Assembly: GCF_024168485.1 (NCBI RefSeq)
Contig: NZ_JALJVY010000003.1
Location: 62,001-126,000, forward strand
DNA: 64,000 nucleotides
Direction of reading: 5' to 3'
DNA from: Sphingobium sp. OAS761
Lineage (GTDB): Bacteria > Pseudomonadota > Alphaproteobacteria > Sphingomonadales > Sphingomonadaceae
Below, piece after piece: positions 27,644 to 38,000 of the stretch. Numbering within the stretch: the first letter of the stretch is position 1; each line of letters starts with the position of its first letter. The notes below the pieces were generated by a model. That model was not told the DNA's origin. It worked only from the letters and a program-made list of their open reading frames with translations, and did not search any database. Both the position numbers and the translations under genes were made by a program.

Positions 27644-28888
27644 ATGGCGAGCACGGCCGACGGTCGCGCAAGCGGCGCATTCATCGCGGCCTATTGGATC
27701 GCACAATGCGGCAACTGGCTGGGCCTCGTCACCCCGGTCACGCTGACGATCGCCATGCGCATCGCGCAGATCGCCGATCCCGCGCACAAGATGAGCCAGC
27801 TTGGCATGATCCTCGGCATCGGCGCGCTCGCCTCGATCATCGCCACCCCGGTCTGGGGCCATATTTCCGATCGCACGACGGCGCGCATCGGTCGGCGCAA
27901 GCTGTGGATGATCGTCGGCGTAGCGGGAGGCGGCGCGGGCTTGCTGATGATGAGCGCCTCGAGCAATATCATGCTGTTCGGCCTGGGGTGGGTCATTGCC
28001 CAGATCGGCTTCAACGCCAATCAGGCCGCGCTCAACGCCCTTTTGCCGGACCAGGTGCCTGAAGGGCAGCGGGGCCGGGTGTCCGGGTTGCTGGGCCTCA
28101 CCATCATCGTCGGGGTGGTGGCGGGCACATTCCTCACGCAGTTCACGGCGGGAAGCCCCTATCTGCTGTTCATGGCCCCTTGGTTGGGCACCGTCCTCAG
28201 CCTCGCCGTGATCCTGCCGATGTTCAAGGACGGGCCTGCCTCCGCCACCGTGCAGGCGTCCGGCGGCCTCCGGCAGTTTCTCGCCTCGTTCAGCATCAAC
28301 CCGCGCGAACATCCCGATTTCTACTGGGCGTGGATCAGCCGCTTTCTCGTCATCATGGGCATGTCCTATATTCAGGTCTACGCCGTCTACTTCCTGTCCG
28401 ATCGGCTTCATCAGCCCATGTCCGACATCCCCCGGCTGATGTTCATCAATGGCAGCATCGGGGCAGCGATCACAATCGCGGTTTCGCCCATCTCGGGATG
28501 GCTTTCGGACAGGGTGGGGAGGCGCAAGCCCTTCGTCATCATCGCCGCGATTATCGGGGCCGTTGGGCTTGTGACGATCGGCATGGCGCAGACCGTGCTC
28601 CAGTTCCTGATCGGATCGGCCGTCGCGGGCGTCGGCATGAGCGTCTATTATGCGGTTGATCTCGCCCTGGTCGCGGCTGTGCTTCCCGACCCGGACAACA
28701 GCGCCAAGGACATGGGCATATTCCAGATCGCCAACACCCTGCCGCAATCGCTGGCCCCGCTCATTGCCCCGATCTTCCTGGCGATCGGCGCCGTGCAGGG
28801 CGGCAATTACTCGGCGCTGTTCATCGCAGCATCCGCACTTGCATTGGTCGGCGCCATGGCGGTCATACCGATAAGGAAGATTTCTTAA
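27644..28888 (+). CDS. MFS transporter
   Basis: About 414 residues with roughly 12 hydrophobic segments. The loop-2 signature reads GHISDRTTARIGRRKLWM and its half-repeat GWLSDRVGRRKPFVI. The ATG follows the previous stop directly, so it is cotranslated with the TIM barrel/oxidoreductase operon. It would import the sugar or cyclitol metabolised there. Substrate unknown. Confidence 0.85.
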   Translation: MASTADGRASGAFIAAYWIAQCGNWLGLVTPVTLTIAMRIAQIADPAHKMSQLGMILGIGALASIIATPVWGHISDRTTARIGRRKLWMIVGVAGGGAGLLMMSASSNIMLFGLGWVIAQIGFNANQAALNALLPDQVPEGQRGRVSGLLGLTIIVGVVAGTFLTQFTAGSPYLLFMAPWLGTVLSLAVILPMFKDGPASATVQASGGLRQFLASFSINPREHPDFYWAWISRFLVIMGMSYIQVYAVYFLSDRLHQPMSDIPRLMFINGSIGAAITIAVSPISGWLSDRVGRRKPFVIIAAIIGAVGLVTIGMAQTVLQFLIGSAVAGVGMSVYYAVDLALVAAVLPDPDNSAKDMGIFQIANTLPQSLAPLIAPIFLAIGAVQGGNYSALFIAASALALVGAMAVIPIRKIS

Positions 28889-28937
28889 AGAGTTGGTCCA
28901 GAAAACCAGGCGAATGAATTGGCTGCCGCGGAAGATA

Positions 28938-29354
28938 TTATGGACGGGCTCGGCCCTCGTCCATTGCGGCAGCAGTATCCTGTTGCCCAGATCGTGGCCG
29001 GCTTTGCCGCCTCGGTGCAAAGTCGCCGGCCAGCCATAAATAGCCTTCGCGAATGACCGTGTTCACCGGCGTCAGCCAGGCGCCGACACATGCGCCGGCG
29101 ATGCATTCTCCGGTCGCGATGGAAAAGAGCGCGCCGTGCGCGCTGCACCTGATCAGCGACCCGTCGGCGTTGAGATATTCATCCTTCCGCCACGCCATCT
29201 TCGCCATTGGAACATGCGGGCAAGCATTTCGATAGGCGTAGACATCCTCGCCGCGACAGATGACGAACATCGTGTCGCACCCTTCGTTCAGGGGATCCAG
29301 GCCGCGCGACTTTCCGTCGGCCAGATCGCTGACCCGGCAAAGGGCGCGTTCCAC
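28938..29354 (-). CDS. Rieske [2Fe-2S] protein (ferredoxin-like)
   Basis: About 138 residues. The two cluster-binding boxes are present: NACPHVPMA (Cys-x-His) and IRCSAHGALFS (Cys-x2-His), the fold of a Rieske ferredoxin or the N-terminus of a dioxygenase alpha subunit. The start is GTG 29354. The last 25 residues, after the usual end LWLAGDF, look unrelated to the family and may be out-of-family tail. It lies 18 bp downstream of the truncated VOC gene. Together they look like remains of an aromatic ring-oxidation cluster. Confidence 0.7.
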   Translation of the reverse strand: MERALCRVSDLADGKSRGLDPLNEGCDTMFVICRGEDVYAYRNACPHVPMAKMAWRKDEYLNADGSLIRCSAHGALFSIATGECIAGACVGAWLTPVNTVIREGYLWLAGDFAPRRQSRPRSGQQDTAAAMDEGRARP

Positions 29355-29372
29355 GATCGATCAATCTGCCGC

Positions 29373-29749
29373 TCAGTGCTTGTCCGGAGGGCCGCCCGGG
29401 AAGAACTTCTCGACGTTCTCGAACAGGAACATCTGCGATGCCTCCGCACCCGGCGTGGCTATGCGCGGGATCCAGTCGTCGTCGTGCTTGTCCATGTCGG
29501 CATCATATTCAACATGGCAACCCATGGGCGAATTGAAGTACCAGAACCAGTTGGAGCCGAACTTGTGTCGCCCTGGTCCCCAGAAGCTCTCGTACCCCTT
29601 GTTCACGAACCGCGTCCCGGCAGCCATGAGCGCTGTCGGTCCCTGCACGTGGAACGCCACATGCTCCAGCCCCTGCATGTGGGGCGGGGTCTGCAGCAGG
29701 AACAGGCAATGGTGATCATCGTTGGAGCGCGGGCGCAGGAATGGAGCAT
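29373..29749 (-). pseudogene. VOC-family (extradiol dioxygenase/glyoxalase-like) protein, 5'-truncated by IS
   Basis: Only the C-terminal 125 residues of a vicinal-oxygen-chelate protein remain. The segment HMQGLEHVAFHVQG provides a metal-ligand His, and GCHVEYDADMDKHDDDW a ligand Glu and tail. Upstream the reading frame runs into the left end of an IS3-family element, so the N-terminal half is gone; the open frame continuing to 29798 is IS sequence and not the native protein. It was probably a ring-cleavage dioxygenase or a glyoxalase in the same unit as the Rieske gene. Confidence 0.75.
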
Positions 29750-29812
29750 TGATCTGCCCCCCGCTGAGTGGCCCAGAGACTATGATAGTCTGGACCACGA
29801 AAGGGACGACGA

Positions 29813-30091
29813 ATGCCGAGCAAGAAGCACAAGCCGGAAGAGATTATCGGCAAGCTGCGTGAAGTTGAGATTATGCTGGCACAGGGAGCGAGCACGGCCG
29901 AAGCCTGCCGCCGGATCGCGGTCAGCGAGCAGACCTATTATCGCTGGCGGAAGGAATATGGCGGGCTGAAGACCGACCAGGCGCGGCGGATGAAGGATCT
30001 GGAGAAGGAGAACCAGCGGCTTCGCCGTGCGATTTCCGATCTGACCCTGGACAAGCTGATCCTGCAGGAGGCGGCAAAGGGAAACTTCTAA
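29813..30091 (+). CDS. IS3-family transposase OrfA
   Basis: Protein of 92 residues. It starts MPSKKHKPEEIIGKLREVE, has the helix-turn-helix segment AEACRRIAVSEQTYYRWRKEYGG (quoted in parts: AEACRRIAVSEQ, TYYRWRKEYGG) and a C-terminal leucine-rich coiled region, as in OrfA of IS407/IS51-type elements. OrfA recognises the ends; normal transposition also needs the OrfAB fusion made by a -1 frameshift near the end of orfA. OrfA itself looks intact, but its partner is not. Confidence 0.85.
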   Translation: MPSKKHKPEEIIGKLREVEIMLAQGASTAEACRRIAVSEQTYYRWRKEYGGLKTDQARRMKDLEKENQRLRRAISDLTLDKLILQEAAKGNF

Positions 30092-30712
30092 GCCCCGCGC
30101 GGCGGCGACGCTGCATTGATCATGTGCGACGAGATTTGCCGATCCGGGTGTCCGAGCGATGGATATGCCGGGTGCTGGGTCAGCATCGATCGACGCAGCG
30201 CAAGGTGCCGCGCGGGGCGGATGACGAGCAGGCGCTGACGGAGGCCAGCCGGGAGTGCCTGGCGCTCGTCGTGGCGCGTCAGCTCAAGCATGAGGATGTT
30301 CTGGCGGCCTTAGCCGACCTGTTCATCTCGCGCGGCCCTCCGGCACATATACGGTCCGATAATGGCAGCGAATTTATCGCGACCGCCGTCCAGCAATGGC
30401 TGGGGCAGATCGGCGTGAAGACGCTCTACATCACACCGGGATCACCATGGGAGAATGGCTATAACGAAAGGTTGGGCTTCGCCCGGCCTGCGGCTCAACG
30501 GGTCGCTTCGCGACGAACTGCTCAACGGCGAGATCTTCTACAGCCTCGTCGAAGCCAAGGTGCTGATCGAAGCTTGGCGGTGGCATTACAACACCGTCCG
30601 CCCGCATAGCAGTCTGGGATACCGACCACCGGCACCGGCAACGGCGACACCGCCATATCCGGCCTCCGGTTCCGTTTCGCTCCACCTCCGTCCGGATATG
30701 GCGGCGATGGGC
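30092..30712 (+). pseudogene. IS3-family transposase OrfB, internally deleted and frameshifted
   Basis: The N-terminal part (LPIRVSERWICRVLGQHRST, then DDEQALTEAS) jumps directly to the second half of the DDE domain (RECLALVVARQLK, IRSDNGSEFIA, ITPGSPWENGYNE). About 100 residues with the first catalytic Asp are missing. After ENGYNER the frame changes, and the C-terminal block LRDELLNGEIFYSLVEAK and HYNTVRPHSSLGYRPPAP continues in another frame. Both lesions should abolish activity. Confidence 0.85.
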
Positions 30713-30816
30713 TTAATCCACCAACAAACCAATCGGTCCACTCGGTGGGGGCAGATCAAGCTATTCGGATCAGGTCGCACAGGAAAAGCTCGACTATTTT
30801 CGGGAGAAGCGTGGCG

Positions 30817-31530
30817 ATGACTGAGTTCGTGATCCCGGTCTCACCGCAGGCGTCCGCGCCAGTTCACGGCGGAGGCCGCTTCCCTGTGCGTCGCATCTAC
30901 TGCGTCGGGCGCAACTACCTGGAACACATCCGCGAGATGGGCGGTGATGAGCGCGAACCGCCGTTCTTCTTCCAGAAGCCTTCCGATGCGATCGTGGCGG
31001 CAGGAAGCCCCCGACCGGGAGACGATCCGGCAACGGTACCCTATCCGCCGATCACCGCGGATTTCCAGTATGAGGTCGAACTGGTCCTGGCGATCGGCAG
31101 GGGCGGCACCGACATACCCAAGTCGGAAGCAGCCGGTCACGTCTACGGCCTTGCCGTCGGCATCGACCTGACCCGGCGGGACGTGCAGGTGGCAGCCCGC
31201 AAGAGCGGCCGTCCCTGGGAAATCGGCAAGTCGTTTGACCATAGCGCACCCTTGGCCCCGATCATCCCCCTGACCGGCGACCTGCCGACTACGGGCGCGA
31301 TCAGCCTCGAGGTCGACGGGGTGGAAAAGCAGTCGGGCGATCTCTCGCAGTTGATCTGGAACTGCGCCGAGATCATCGCCGAGCTCTCTTCTCAATATCG
31401 CCTCGAGGCCGGGGATCTGATCTATACCGGCACGCCGGCCGGGGTCGGTCCGGTGGTGCCGGGCAATGTCATTACCGCCCGTGTTGAAGGATTGCCGACA
31501 CTGGCGCTCAGGGTGGAGGGGCGCCCATGA
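30817..31530 (+). CDS. fumarylacetoacetate hydrolase family protein
   Basis: About 237 residues of the FAH fold. It has VRRIYCVGRNYLEHI, the metal-ligand block YEVELVLAIGRGG, and the C-terminal LEAGDLIYTGTPAGVGPV. These enzymes hydrolyse or decarboxylate acylpyruvates and oxo-dioates at the end of aromatic meta- or homogentisate routes. Start 30817 (MTEFVIPVSP) follows GGGAG; the longer open frame from 30745 begins inside the IS. Its stop overlaps the next start (ATGA). Confidence 0.85.
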   Translation: MTEFVIPVSPQASAPVHGGGRFPVRRIYCVGRNYLEHIREMGGDEREPPFFFQKPSDAIVAAGSPRPGDDPATVPYPPITADFQYEVELVLAIGRGGTDIPKSEAAGHVYGLAVGIDLTRRDVQVAARKSGRPWEIGKSFDHSAPLAPIIPLTGDLPTTGAISLEVDGVEKQSGDLSQLIWNCAEIIAELSSQYRLEAGDLIYTGTPAGVGPVVPGNVITARVEGLPTLALRVEGRP

Positions 31531-32624
31531 CCGCGCAAATACCGCCGCGCAGAGCCGGCAATGAGGCCGATCGCTTCGGCCGGGTGTCGCAGTTCTTCCA
31601 CTGGACGACCGTCGCGCTCGTGATCCTCGTTTTCGGCATCGGCCTCACGCTCGACAATTGGCCGCGCGGCGATGCCACGCGCGAGGCTGTGATCACCGTC
31701 CACAAGTCGGTCGGCCTGACGATCCTGCTGCTGACCTTCGGCCGCATCGCCTGGCTCCGCCGCTCGCCGGCACCGGCGCCAGCCGACCGCCTCGCCCGAT
31801 TGGAGCGCTGGACCGCATGGGTCGTTCACAAGTTGCTCTACGCCGTCCTGCTGTTGTATCCGCTGTCTGGCTTCGTCCTCTCGCAGGGCGCCGGCAAGCC
31901 GGTCGGGTTCTGGGGACTGTTCACCTTTCCCCAGCTGGTCCCCTACGATCCTGCCGTTTCCTCGGAGCAGAACCCGTGGGTTATCGGGGCGGATGAGGTC
32001 CGTTCGCTCGCTGCCGAACTACCGCAAGCCATCGGCGTGCCGACGGACGTGACCGATCAGGCGCAGCTGGCCGCACTGGTCGAAACGGCCGAGCAGCGCT
32101 TCGGCGGGATCGACGTACTTCTGTGCAACGCGGGCATTCCCGGCCCCTTCGGGCCCATGGCCGAGGTGAGCGAGGAAGAACTCGAGGCCCTGCTTGCGGT
32201 CAATCTGAGACACCCCTTTCACTTGTCCAACCTGGTTGCGCCGCGCATCGCCGCGCGCGGCGGTGGCAGCATAGTGCTGACCGCGTCGATCGCCGGTCTG
32301 CGCGGCAACCGGGGGGTGGGCACTTACGGTTTGACCAAGGCCGCTTTGATTCAGCTGGCGCGCAACCTGGCCGTCGAATGGGGTCCCCACGGCGTTCGCG
32401 CCAACGCCGTTGCTCCCGGCGTGATCGCCACGAGCTGGGCCAAGAATATCCTGTCAGATCCCGATGCCACGGCCCGCCGCCTGCAAATGACGCCGCTGCG
32501 CCGCATCGGCGAACCATGGGAGGTTGCCACAGCAGCACTGTTCCTTGCCGGCCCGGGCGCGGGCTTCATCTCTGGCCAGGTTCTGGCGATCGATGGCGGA
32601 ACGGTGATCACCGATGGCAGCTGA
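31527..32624 (+). pseudogene. in-frame chimera: truncated cytochrome b561 fused to truncated SDR
   Basis: One open frame of 365 codons that joins two unrelated families. Residues 1 to about 150 are a cytochrome b561 with three membrane helices and haem-ligand histidines in QFFHWTT, TVHKSVG and VVHKLLY, but the fourth helix is lost. From about residue 152 (nt near 31983) the sequence is an SDR lacking its first strand and GxxxGxG motif, continuing with LLCNAGIPGPFG, the catalytic YGLTK and a normal C-terminus INGGTV-like end (IDGGTVITDGS). A deletion that happened to keep frame is the simplest origin. Neither half looks functional: no full haem pocket and no cofactor motif. Confidence 0.75.
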
Positions 32625-32786
32625 CCCCCGGCAACTCGCCAACCCCGTGGGTTCTTGTTGCTGTCAGACTGTGCGGGACCAAGCTATTCGACGGCAAGCA
32701 CCGGAGAGGAAATTTCGGTGCTAGCGGACTTCGCCCGTGGGAGACCACTGGCGCGGAGCGATGTCTTTGGCTTGGGCTATGGACCA

Positions 32787-33278
32787 TCAGAACCGCCTCT
32801 GCCCGGGGTCGACCTTCTCGCAAGTGCCGAAAAAGTCCTGCCCCGTGCCCTTGATACTGATCTCGCCAGTCCGGCGGTCGATCCTTAGCTTCGGCTTGTT
32901 CAGCCCGTTTAGCCGATAGCTGGCGCGGATTTCGTCGGCGCCGACGATCAGATCATCGAGCTGCCACCAATGCTGGTGATCGCCGCCCGAGTTAAGCGGG
33001 GGAATGAGTTTCTCGGGCAGGCGGATACGGCCATCGTTGCCGTAGATCTGGAGTGTCACCGCCGACGAGAAGCCCTGCATCTCCGTCTGTACGCCACTGC
33101 GCGTCCGATATTTGTGGTCATATCGATCCCACTCCAGCGTATTGACATAGGCGGATCCGAGCTTCTCGCCCTGACCCGAGCAGATCAGGTTGATTGCGTC
33201 GCCCGATTCCGACTGCGCGATGGCCGGCGCCCCAGCCAGTCCGGCCATGGCGGTTGCAAATAAGGTTGCCGCATGCAT
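32787..33278 (-). CDS. small secreted protein, unknown
   Basis: About 163 residues with a cleavable signal peptide (AATLFATAMAGLAGAPAIAQ). The mature part has two cysteines (NLICSGQG and FFGTCEKVDP) that may form a disulphide, and alternating short beta strands with DDLIVGADEIRASYRLNGLNKP, which is quoted here as DDLIVGADEIRASYR. I recognise no family. It precedes the membrane protein at 33342 in reverse order, 63 bp apart. A periplasmic beta-sandwich is plausible. Confidence 0.6.
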   Translation of the reverse strand: MHAATLFATAMAGLAGAPAIAQSESGDAINLICSGQGEKLGSAYVNTLEWDRYDHKYRTRSGVQTEMQGFSSAVTLQIYGNDGRIRLPEKLIPPLNSGGDHQHWWQLDDLIVGADEIRASYRLNGLNKPKLRIDRRTGEISIKGTGQDFFGTCEKVDPGQRRF

Positions 33279-33341
33279 CTCTGTTCTCCCACTTATTTTG
33301 CGGAAAGATGCCAGACTCGCCCGCGCCAGGCCAGCTTTTGC

Positions 33342-34016
33342 TTAGTGGACGATGGCCGCGGCGAGCACGAACAAGACGATGCTGTAGAGGGAGGCAATGC
33401 ATGCGTCGCCAGCTCCGACAAGAAAGGACACATGCAATTTGCGCGCGAACCAGCGGGCCTGAGTGGCGAGATACCAGAGCGTACCAGCACCAATCACCAC
33501 TGCCGAGATGATGCGTACATCGGCAAAAGCCAGATTCGGAGCCAGGGTGCCGATCCCCAACATTAAAGCGAAAGGCGCCGCCGTATAGCATTGCGCGTAA
33601 AACGGCCGGCGCAGGCTGGCATGGGTTAACCTTGTGCGCTGCCGACGCAGCAGGCGAACCGCCATCATCAACGGAAATAGGCTGAACAGCAGCATCCTGA
33701 GCGCCAGGAGCGCCAGGTCGCTGTCGACCAGAGCCGCCAAGCCATGCATGTCGGACAGCAGCGGGTTGCGCGCTACCGTCGCGACTTCGATGCCGTGCGA
33801 AATGAGCAACGTCAGGAACAGGAAAAGTGGTGGGCGGATCGCATCGTCATATTGCTCGTCCGGCCGATCGGAAACTTCGCTATCAGCATATTCCATCATT
33901 TTCTGGGGCCGGACGACCGAACGCCACAAGGTTATCGGATAGAAAACAAGCCAGCTCATGACGCTGTAAAGCGCCTCGTCGAGTGACTCGATGATCTTCA
34001 TGAAATCCATGCGCAC
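33342..34016 (-). CDS. multi-pass membrane protein, unknown
   Basis: About 224 residues. A soluble N-terminal 60 residues with acidic stretch SDRPDEQYDDAIRPP is followed by four or five hydrophobic segments (LFLFLTLLISHGIEV, LLALRMLLFSLFPLMMA, FALMLGIGTLAP, ISAVVIGAGTLWYLA, LYSIVLFVLAAAIVH). It resembles YIP1/DUF-type membrane proteins, but no named family is certain. ATG codons at 34016 and 34010 are both possible. It diverges from groES across the heat-shock promoter region. Confidence 0.6.
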   Translation of the reverse strand: MRMDFMKIIESLDEALYSVMSWLVFYPITLWRSVVRPQKMMEYADSEVSDRPDEQYDDAIRPPLFLFLTLLISHGIEVATVARNPLLSDMHGLAALVDSDLALLALRMLLFSLFPLMMAVRLLRRQRTRLTHASLRRPFYAQCYTAAPFALMLGIGTLAPNLAFADVRIISAVVIGAGTLWYLATQARWFARKLHVSFLVGAGDACIASLYSIVLFVLAAAIVH

Positions 34017-34231
34017 AGCTTCGCGCGTGCGGCTCAGCCTGTCGAGTGGATTACGGAGACGATCAACAGATGACGGTCATCGTGGGGGAAGCGGCGACGT
34101 TCGGTCGGCAGATGCTCCGGGCATTCGTGCCGATCCGGCATAACATAAGCGAACGAGGGCTGCCGATGACGGCAGACGTTCTGCGTGTTGGGGTGGTTGG
34201 TCGGGTGGGCGGCGGTGTCCGTGCCGGCTAT

Positions 34232-34259
34232 CTTGTTTTCTTAACATGCGCCCCCATAT
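34232..34259 (+). promoter_or_regulatory. sigma-32 (RpoH) type heat-shock promoter for groESL
   Basis: CTTGTTT at 34232-34238, a 13-bp spacer, then CCCCATAT at 34252-34259. This matches the RpoH consensus CTTGAAA-N13-CCCCATNT closely, the -10 exactly. It implies a leader of about 100 nt before groES. That leader contains a perfect hairpin (GCGACGA-CATA-TCGTCGC, 34325-34342). No CIRCE element (TTAGCACTC dyad) is seen in 34017-34365, so HrcA control is not indicated. Confidence 0.7.
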
Positions 34260-34365
34260 GGATTGGGTTGGCATCCGCACGATGCTCAATCGCAAATTGG
34301 CAGCGCTGGCTCCCCGCTTGTGAAGCGACGACATATCGTCGCGGTCCAGCGGCAGGATGCACGTC

Positions 34366-34653
34366 ATGACATTTCGACCGCTCCACGATCGCGTTCTCGT
34401 TCGCCGCAAAAACGCTGCTGAGGCATCGCCCGGTGGCATCATCATCCCCGACTCAGCACAGGAAAAGCCACAGGAGGGCGAGATCGTCTCCGTGGGCGGC
34501 GGCATCAGGTCGCAAGGCGGTGTCATTGAGCCGCTGGACTTGAAGGCCGGCGATCGCATCCTGTTCGCAAAATGGTCCGGGGCCGAGGTGCGGGTGAATG
34601 GGGAGGACCTTCTCATCATGAAAGAGAGTGACGTTCTGGGCGTCGTCAGCTGA
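34366..34653 (+). CDS. groES: co-chaperonin GroES
   Basis: About 95 residues, the usual GroES length. It starts [12 protein letters not shown], has the mobile-loop region [20 protein letters not shown] that contacts GroEL, and ends [14 protein letters not shown]. Start 34366 matches the family N-terminus; an ATG three codons earlier (34357) is also possible. It is followed by groEL after 63 bp. Placement in an accessory region suggests a second groESL pair beside the essential one elsewhere; that is inference. Confidence 0.93.
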   Translation: MTFRPLHDRVLVRRKNAAEASPGGIIIPDSAQEKPQEGEIVSVGGGIRSQGGVIEPLDLKAGDRILFAKWSGAEVRVNGEDLLIMKESDVLGVVS

Positions 34654-34689
34654 CCCCCCCTCTTCCTTCCGGCGCCTGTTCAGCGTTGA

Positions 34690-36339
<1,650 letters not shown>

Positions 36340-36421
36340 TCCACTCTCAATATGGTGCCCTGCGCGCGCAATCGAAACCGCAACACGCGCCTGGCGAGAT
36401 GCTGTCGAGGAGGAATGCCCC

Positions 36422-36673
36422 ATGATCCACACATCCGCTTTCTGCCTGGCTCAAGAAGCCGTGCAGCGTGATCGCGCCGCAACCGCAATCCTCAAGAATG
36501 TCCAGATGATCGCGACGTCCGCAGCCGCGGCATGGGCGCGCGAAGCTGCCAGCGCGCTGCGCCGTGAAGCAAAGCTCGGGCGCGAGGATCGATTACCGGC
36601 CCCAGCCTCGCCGTCCGAGAGTAAAGAGGATTTGTGGTTCAGCGAAAATCCCGACCGCGGGTTGGCAAGCTGA
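36422..36673 (+). CDS. small conserved-looking protein, unknown
   Basis: 83 residues starting at ATG 36422 with GGAGGAA 6-7 nt upstream, a strong ribosome site. The chain is alanine- and arginine-rich and helical (AVQRDRAATAILKNVQMI, AWAREAASALRREAKLG) with a low-complexity tail. No family recognised. It lies 80 bp after groEL and about 90 bp before a transglutaminase-like gene, in the same direction. Confidence 0.55.
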   Translation: MIHTSAFCLAQEAVQRDRAATAILKNVQMIATSAAAAWAREAASALRREAKLGREDRLPAPASPSESKEDLWFSENPDRGLAS

Positions 36674-36765
36674 TGGTACTGCGGACCACCAAATCTTCGT
36701 TTCTCAAAGCGCTGATATTTCAGTCGCAATCCGGCGCTCTTGATCCGGCAGTCTAAGGATGATGA

Positions 36766-37590
36766 ATGCTAATTCGAGCCGGATATGATATCGCCTTCAC
36801 GGTCGACCAGGCCGTTCCGATGCTGGCGTTGCTCAGCATTCACCCCAGCCGGAACCGGGATCTTCGCAGCGCCCAGCGGATTTTCACCCAGCCCGATGTG
36901 GCCGCCTATGATTATGTCGACGGGTTCGGCAATATCTGCACCCGGCTCACCATGCCGCCCGGCGGGATCGCCATATCCTGCGGCTTCGTGATCGAGGACA
37001 GCTTTCTGCCCGATGTGACCGCGCCGAAAGCGATACAGGTGCCGCTGGAACAAATCCCCGACGATGCTTTGCACTTTCTGCTGGGTAGCCGCTATTGCGA
37101 GACGGACCGCCTGTCCGATCAGGCATGGGGCCTTTTCGGCCGCACGGCGCCCGGCTGGTCGCGGGTCCAGGCGATCTGCGATTATGTGCATGAGCGTATC
37201 CGCTTCGACTATACCGCCGCGCGGCCGACCCGCACGGCATGGGACGCACATGAAGAAGGCGTCGGCGTCTGCCGGGACTATGCGCATCTCGCCATAGCCC
37301 TCTGCCGTTGCATGAACATCCCGGCGCGATATTGCACTGGCTATATGGGGGACATGGACTTGCCGGCGCTTGTCGGCGACATGGACTTTTCTGCCTGGTT
37401 CGAGGCCTATCTCGACGGCACATGGTATACGTTCGATGCGCGCCACAATCGTCCCCGGCGTGGTCGCATCCTGATGGCCCGCGGGCGCGATGCCGCTGAC
37501 GTGGCACTCACCACGACCTTCGGCACCGCCAGGCTTACGCGGTTCGACATCTACACCGACGAGGATCGCCTGGGGCATCTCGCGCCCTGA
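36766..37590 (+). CDS. transglutaminase-like cysteine protease family protein, copy 1
   Basis: About 274 residues with an N-terminal beta domain and a transglutaminase core (PF01841). The nucleophile Cys lies in GVGVCRDYAHLAIALCRC. The usual His-Ala-Trp of the catalytic His reads FSAWFEAYL here, that is Ser in place of His, and the Asp lies in YTFDARHN, where a nearby His might substitute. The paralogue at 39733 shows the same change. The reaction may be amide hydrolysis or transfer; substrate unknown. It starts a run of genes to 42559. Confidence 0.8.
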   Translation: MLIRAGYDIAFTVDQAVPMLALLSIHPSRNRDLRSAQRIFTQPDVAAYDYVDGFGNICTRLTMPPGGIAISCGFVIEDSFLPDVTAPKAIQVPLEQIPDDALHFLLGSRYCETDRLSDQAWGLFGRTAPGWSRVQAICDYVHERIRFDYTAARPTRTAWDAHEEGVGVCRDYAHLAIALCRCMNIPARYCTGYMGDMDLPALVGDMDFSAWFEAYLDGTWYTFDARHNRPRRGRILMARGRDAADVALTTTFGTARLTRFDIYTDEDRLGHLAP

Positions 37591-37617
37591 TAGTCAACCC
37601 AGCCAAGGAGAATGCGA

Positions 37618-37746
37618 ATGGCCAAAGGCCAAAAGAAATCGAACCGCGAAGTGCGCAAGCCCAAGGCCGAAAAGCCGGGCAAGACAAATGCGTCCAATCC
37701 GTCGACCAAACCCGGTGTCGTCGGCATCGTGACATTGAAGAGCTGA
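37618..37746 (+). CDS. small basic protein, 42 residues
   Basis: Too short for most gene finders but well supported: AAGGAG at 37605-37610 lies 7 nt before ATG 37618, and the stop overlaps the next start (TGATG). The chain is lysine-rich (AKGQKKSNREVRKPKAEKPG) with a hydrophobic end GVVGIVTLKS. It may bind nucleic acid or serve in coupling translation of the next gene. Function unknown. Confidence 0.55.
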   Translation: MAKGQKKSNREVRKPKAEKPGKTNASNPSTKPGVVGIVTLKS

Positions 37747-37982
37747 TGTCGCGCAAGTTCACGCCACGCAGCGGGGTCAAGCTTTCCGAAGGGGAAGCCA
37801 GGCGCCAGAGCCGCGTGACGAAGCTCGCCCTGGACAAGCTGGGCGCATCCGCCGCTATCGTCTTTCTGAACGGCCATTTGGACGATCTTTCGGGCCGACC
37901 GATCCAGCTTGCCGTGGCCAGCGATGAGGGTCTCGAGTCCGTCGAGCGACTGCTGGCTAAGACGCCCGCGATCGCGCGATAA
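37746..37982 (+). CDS. small protein, unknown, 78 residues
   Basis: Starts in a TGATG overlap with the preceding small gene, so it is translationally coupled. Basic N-terminal 30 residues (SRKFTPRSGVKLSEGEARRQ) precede a mixed alpha/beta part (AAIVFLNGHLDDLSGRPIQL, VASDEGLESVERLLAK). No family recognised. The gene pair sits between two transglutaminase-like genes. Confidence 0.55.
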   Translation: MSRKFTPRSGVKLSEGEARRQSRVTKLALDKLGASAAIVFLNGHLDDLSGRPIQLAVASDEGLESVERLLAKTPAIAR

Positions 37983-38000
37983 CGCTCTATCTCGCAGGCG

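Larger units (their letters stand above)
29750..30758 (+). mobile_element. defective IS3-family insertion sequence
   Basis: About 1.0 kb, shorter than intact IS3-family elements. The ends form imperfect inverted repeats: the left end begins TGATCTGCCCCC and the right end finishes GGGGGCAGATCA, each followed inward by GAGTGG/CCACTC. It contains orfA and a broken orfB. No clear target duplication is seen next to the ends, which fits later rearrangement. It cuts the VOC gene on the left and lies directly before the FAH-family gene. Confidence 0.8.

Noticed and set aside
27599..29020. 473-codon minus-strand open frame
   Set aside because: Antisense to the MFS carrier; His/Asp/Arg-rich shadow translation.
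34017..34365. CIRCE operator before groES
   Set aside because: No TTAGCACTC inverted repeat found.
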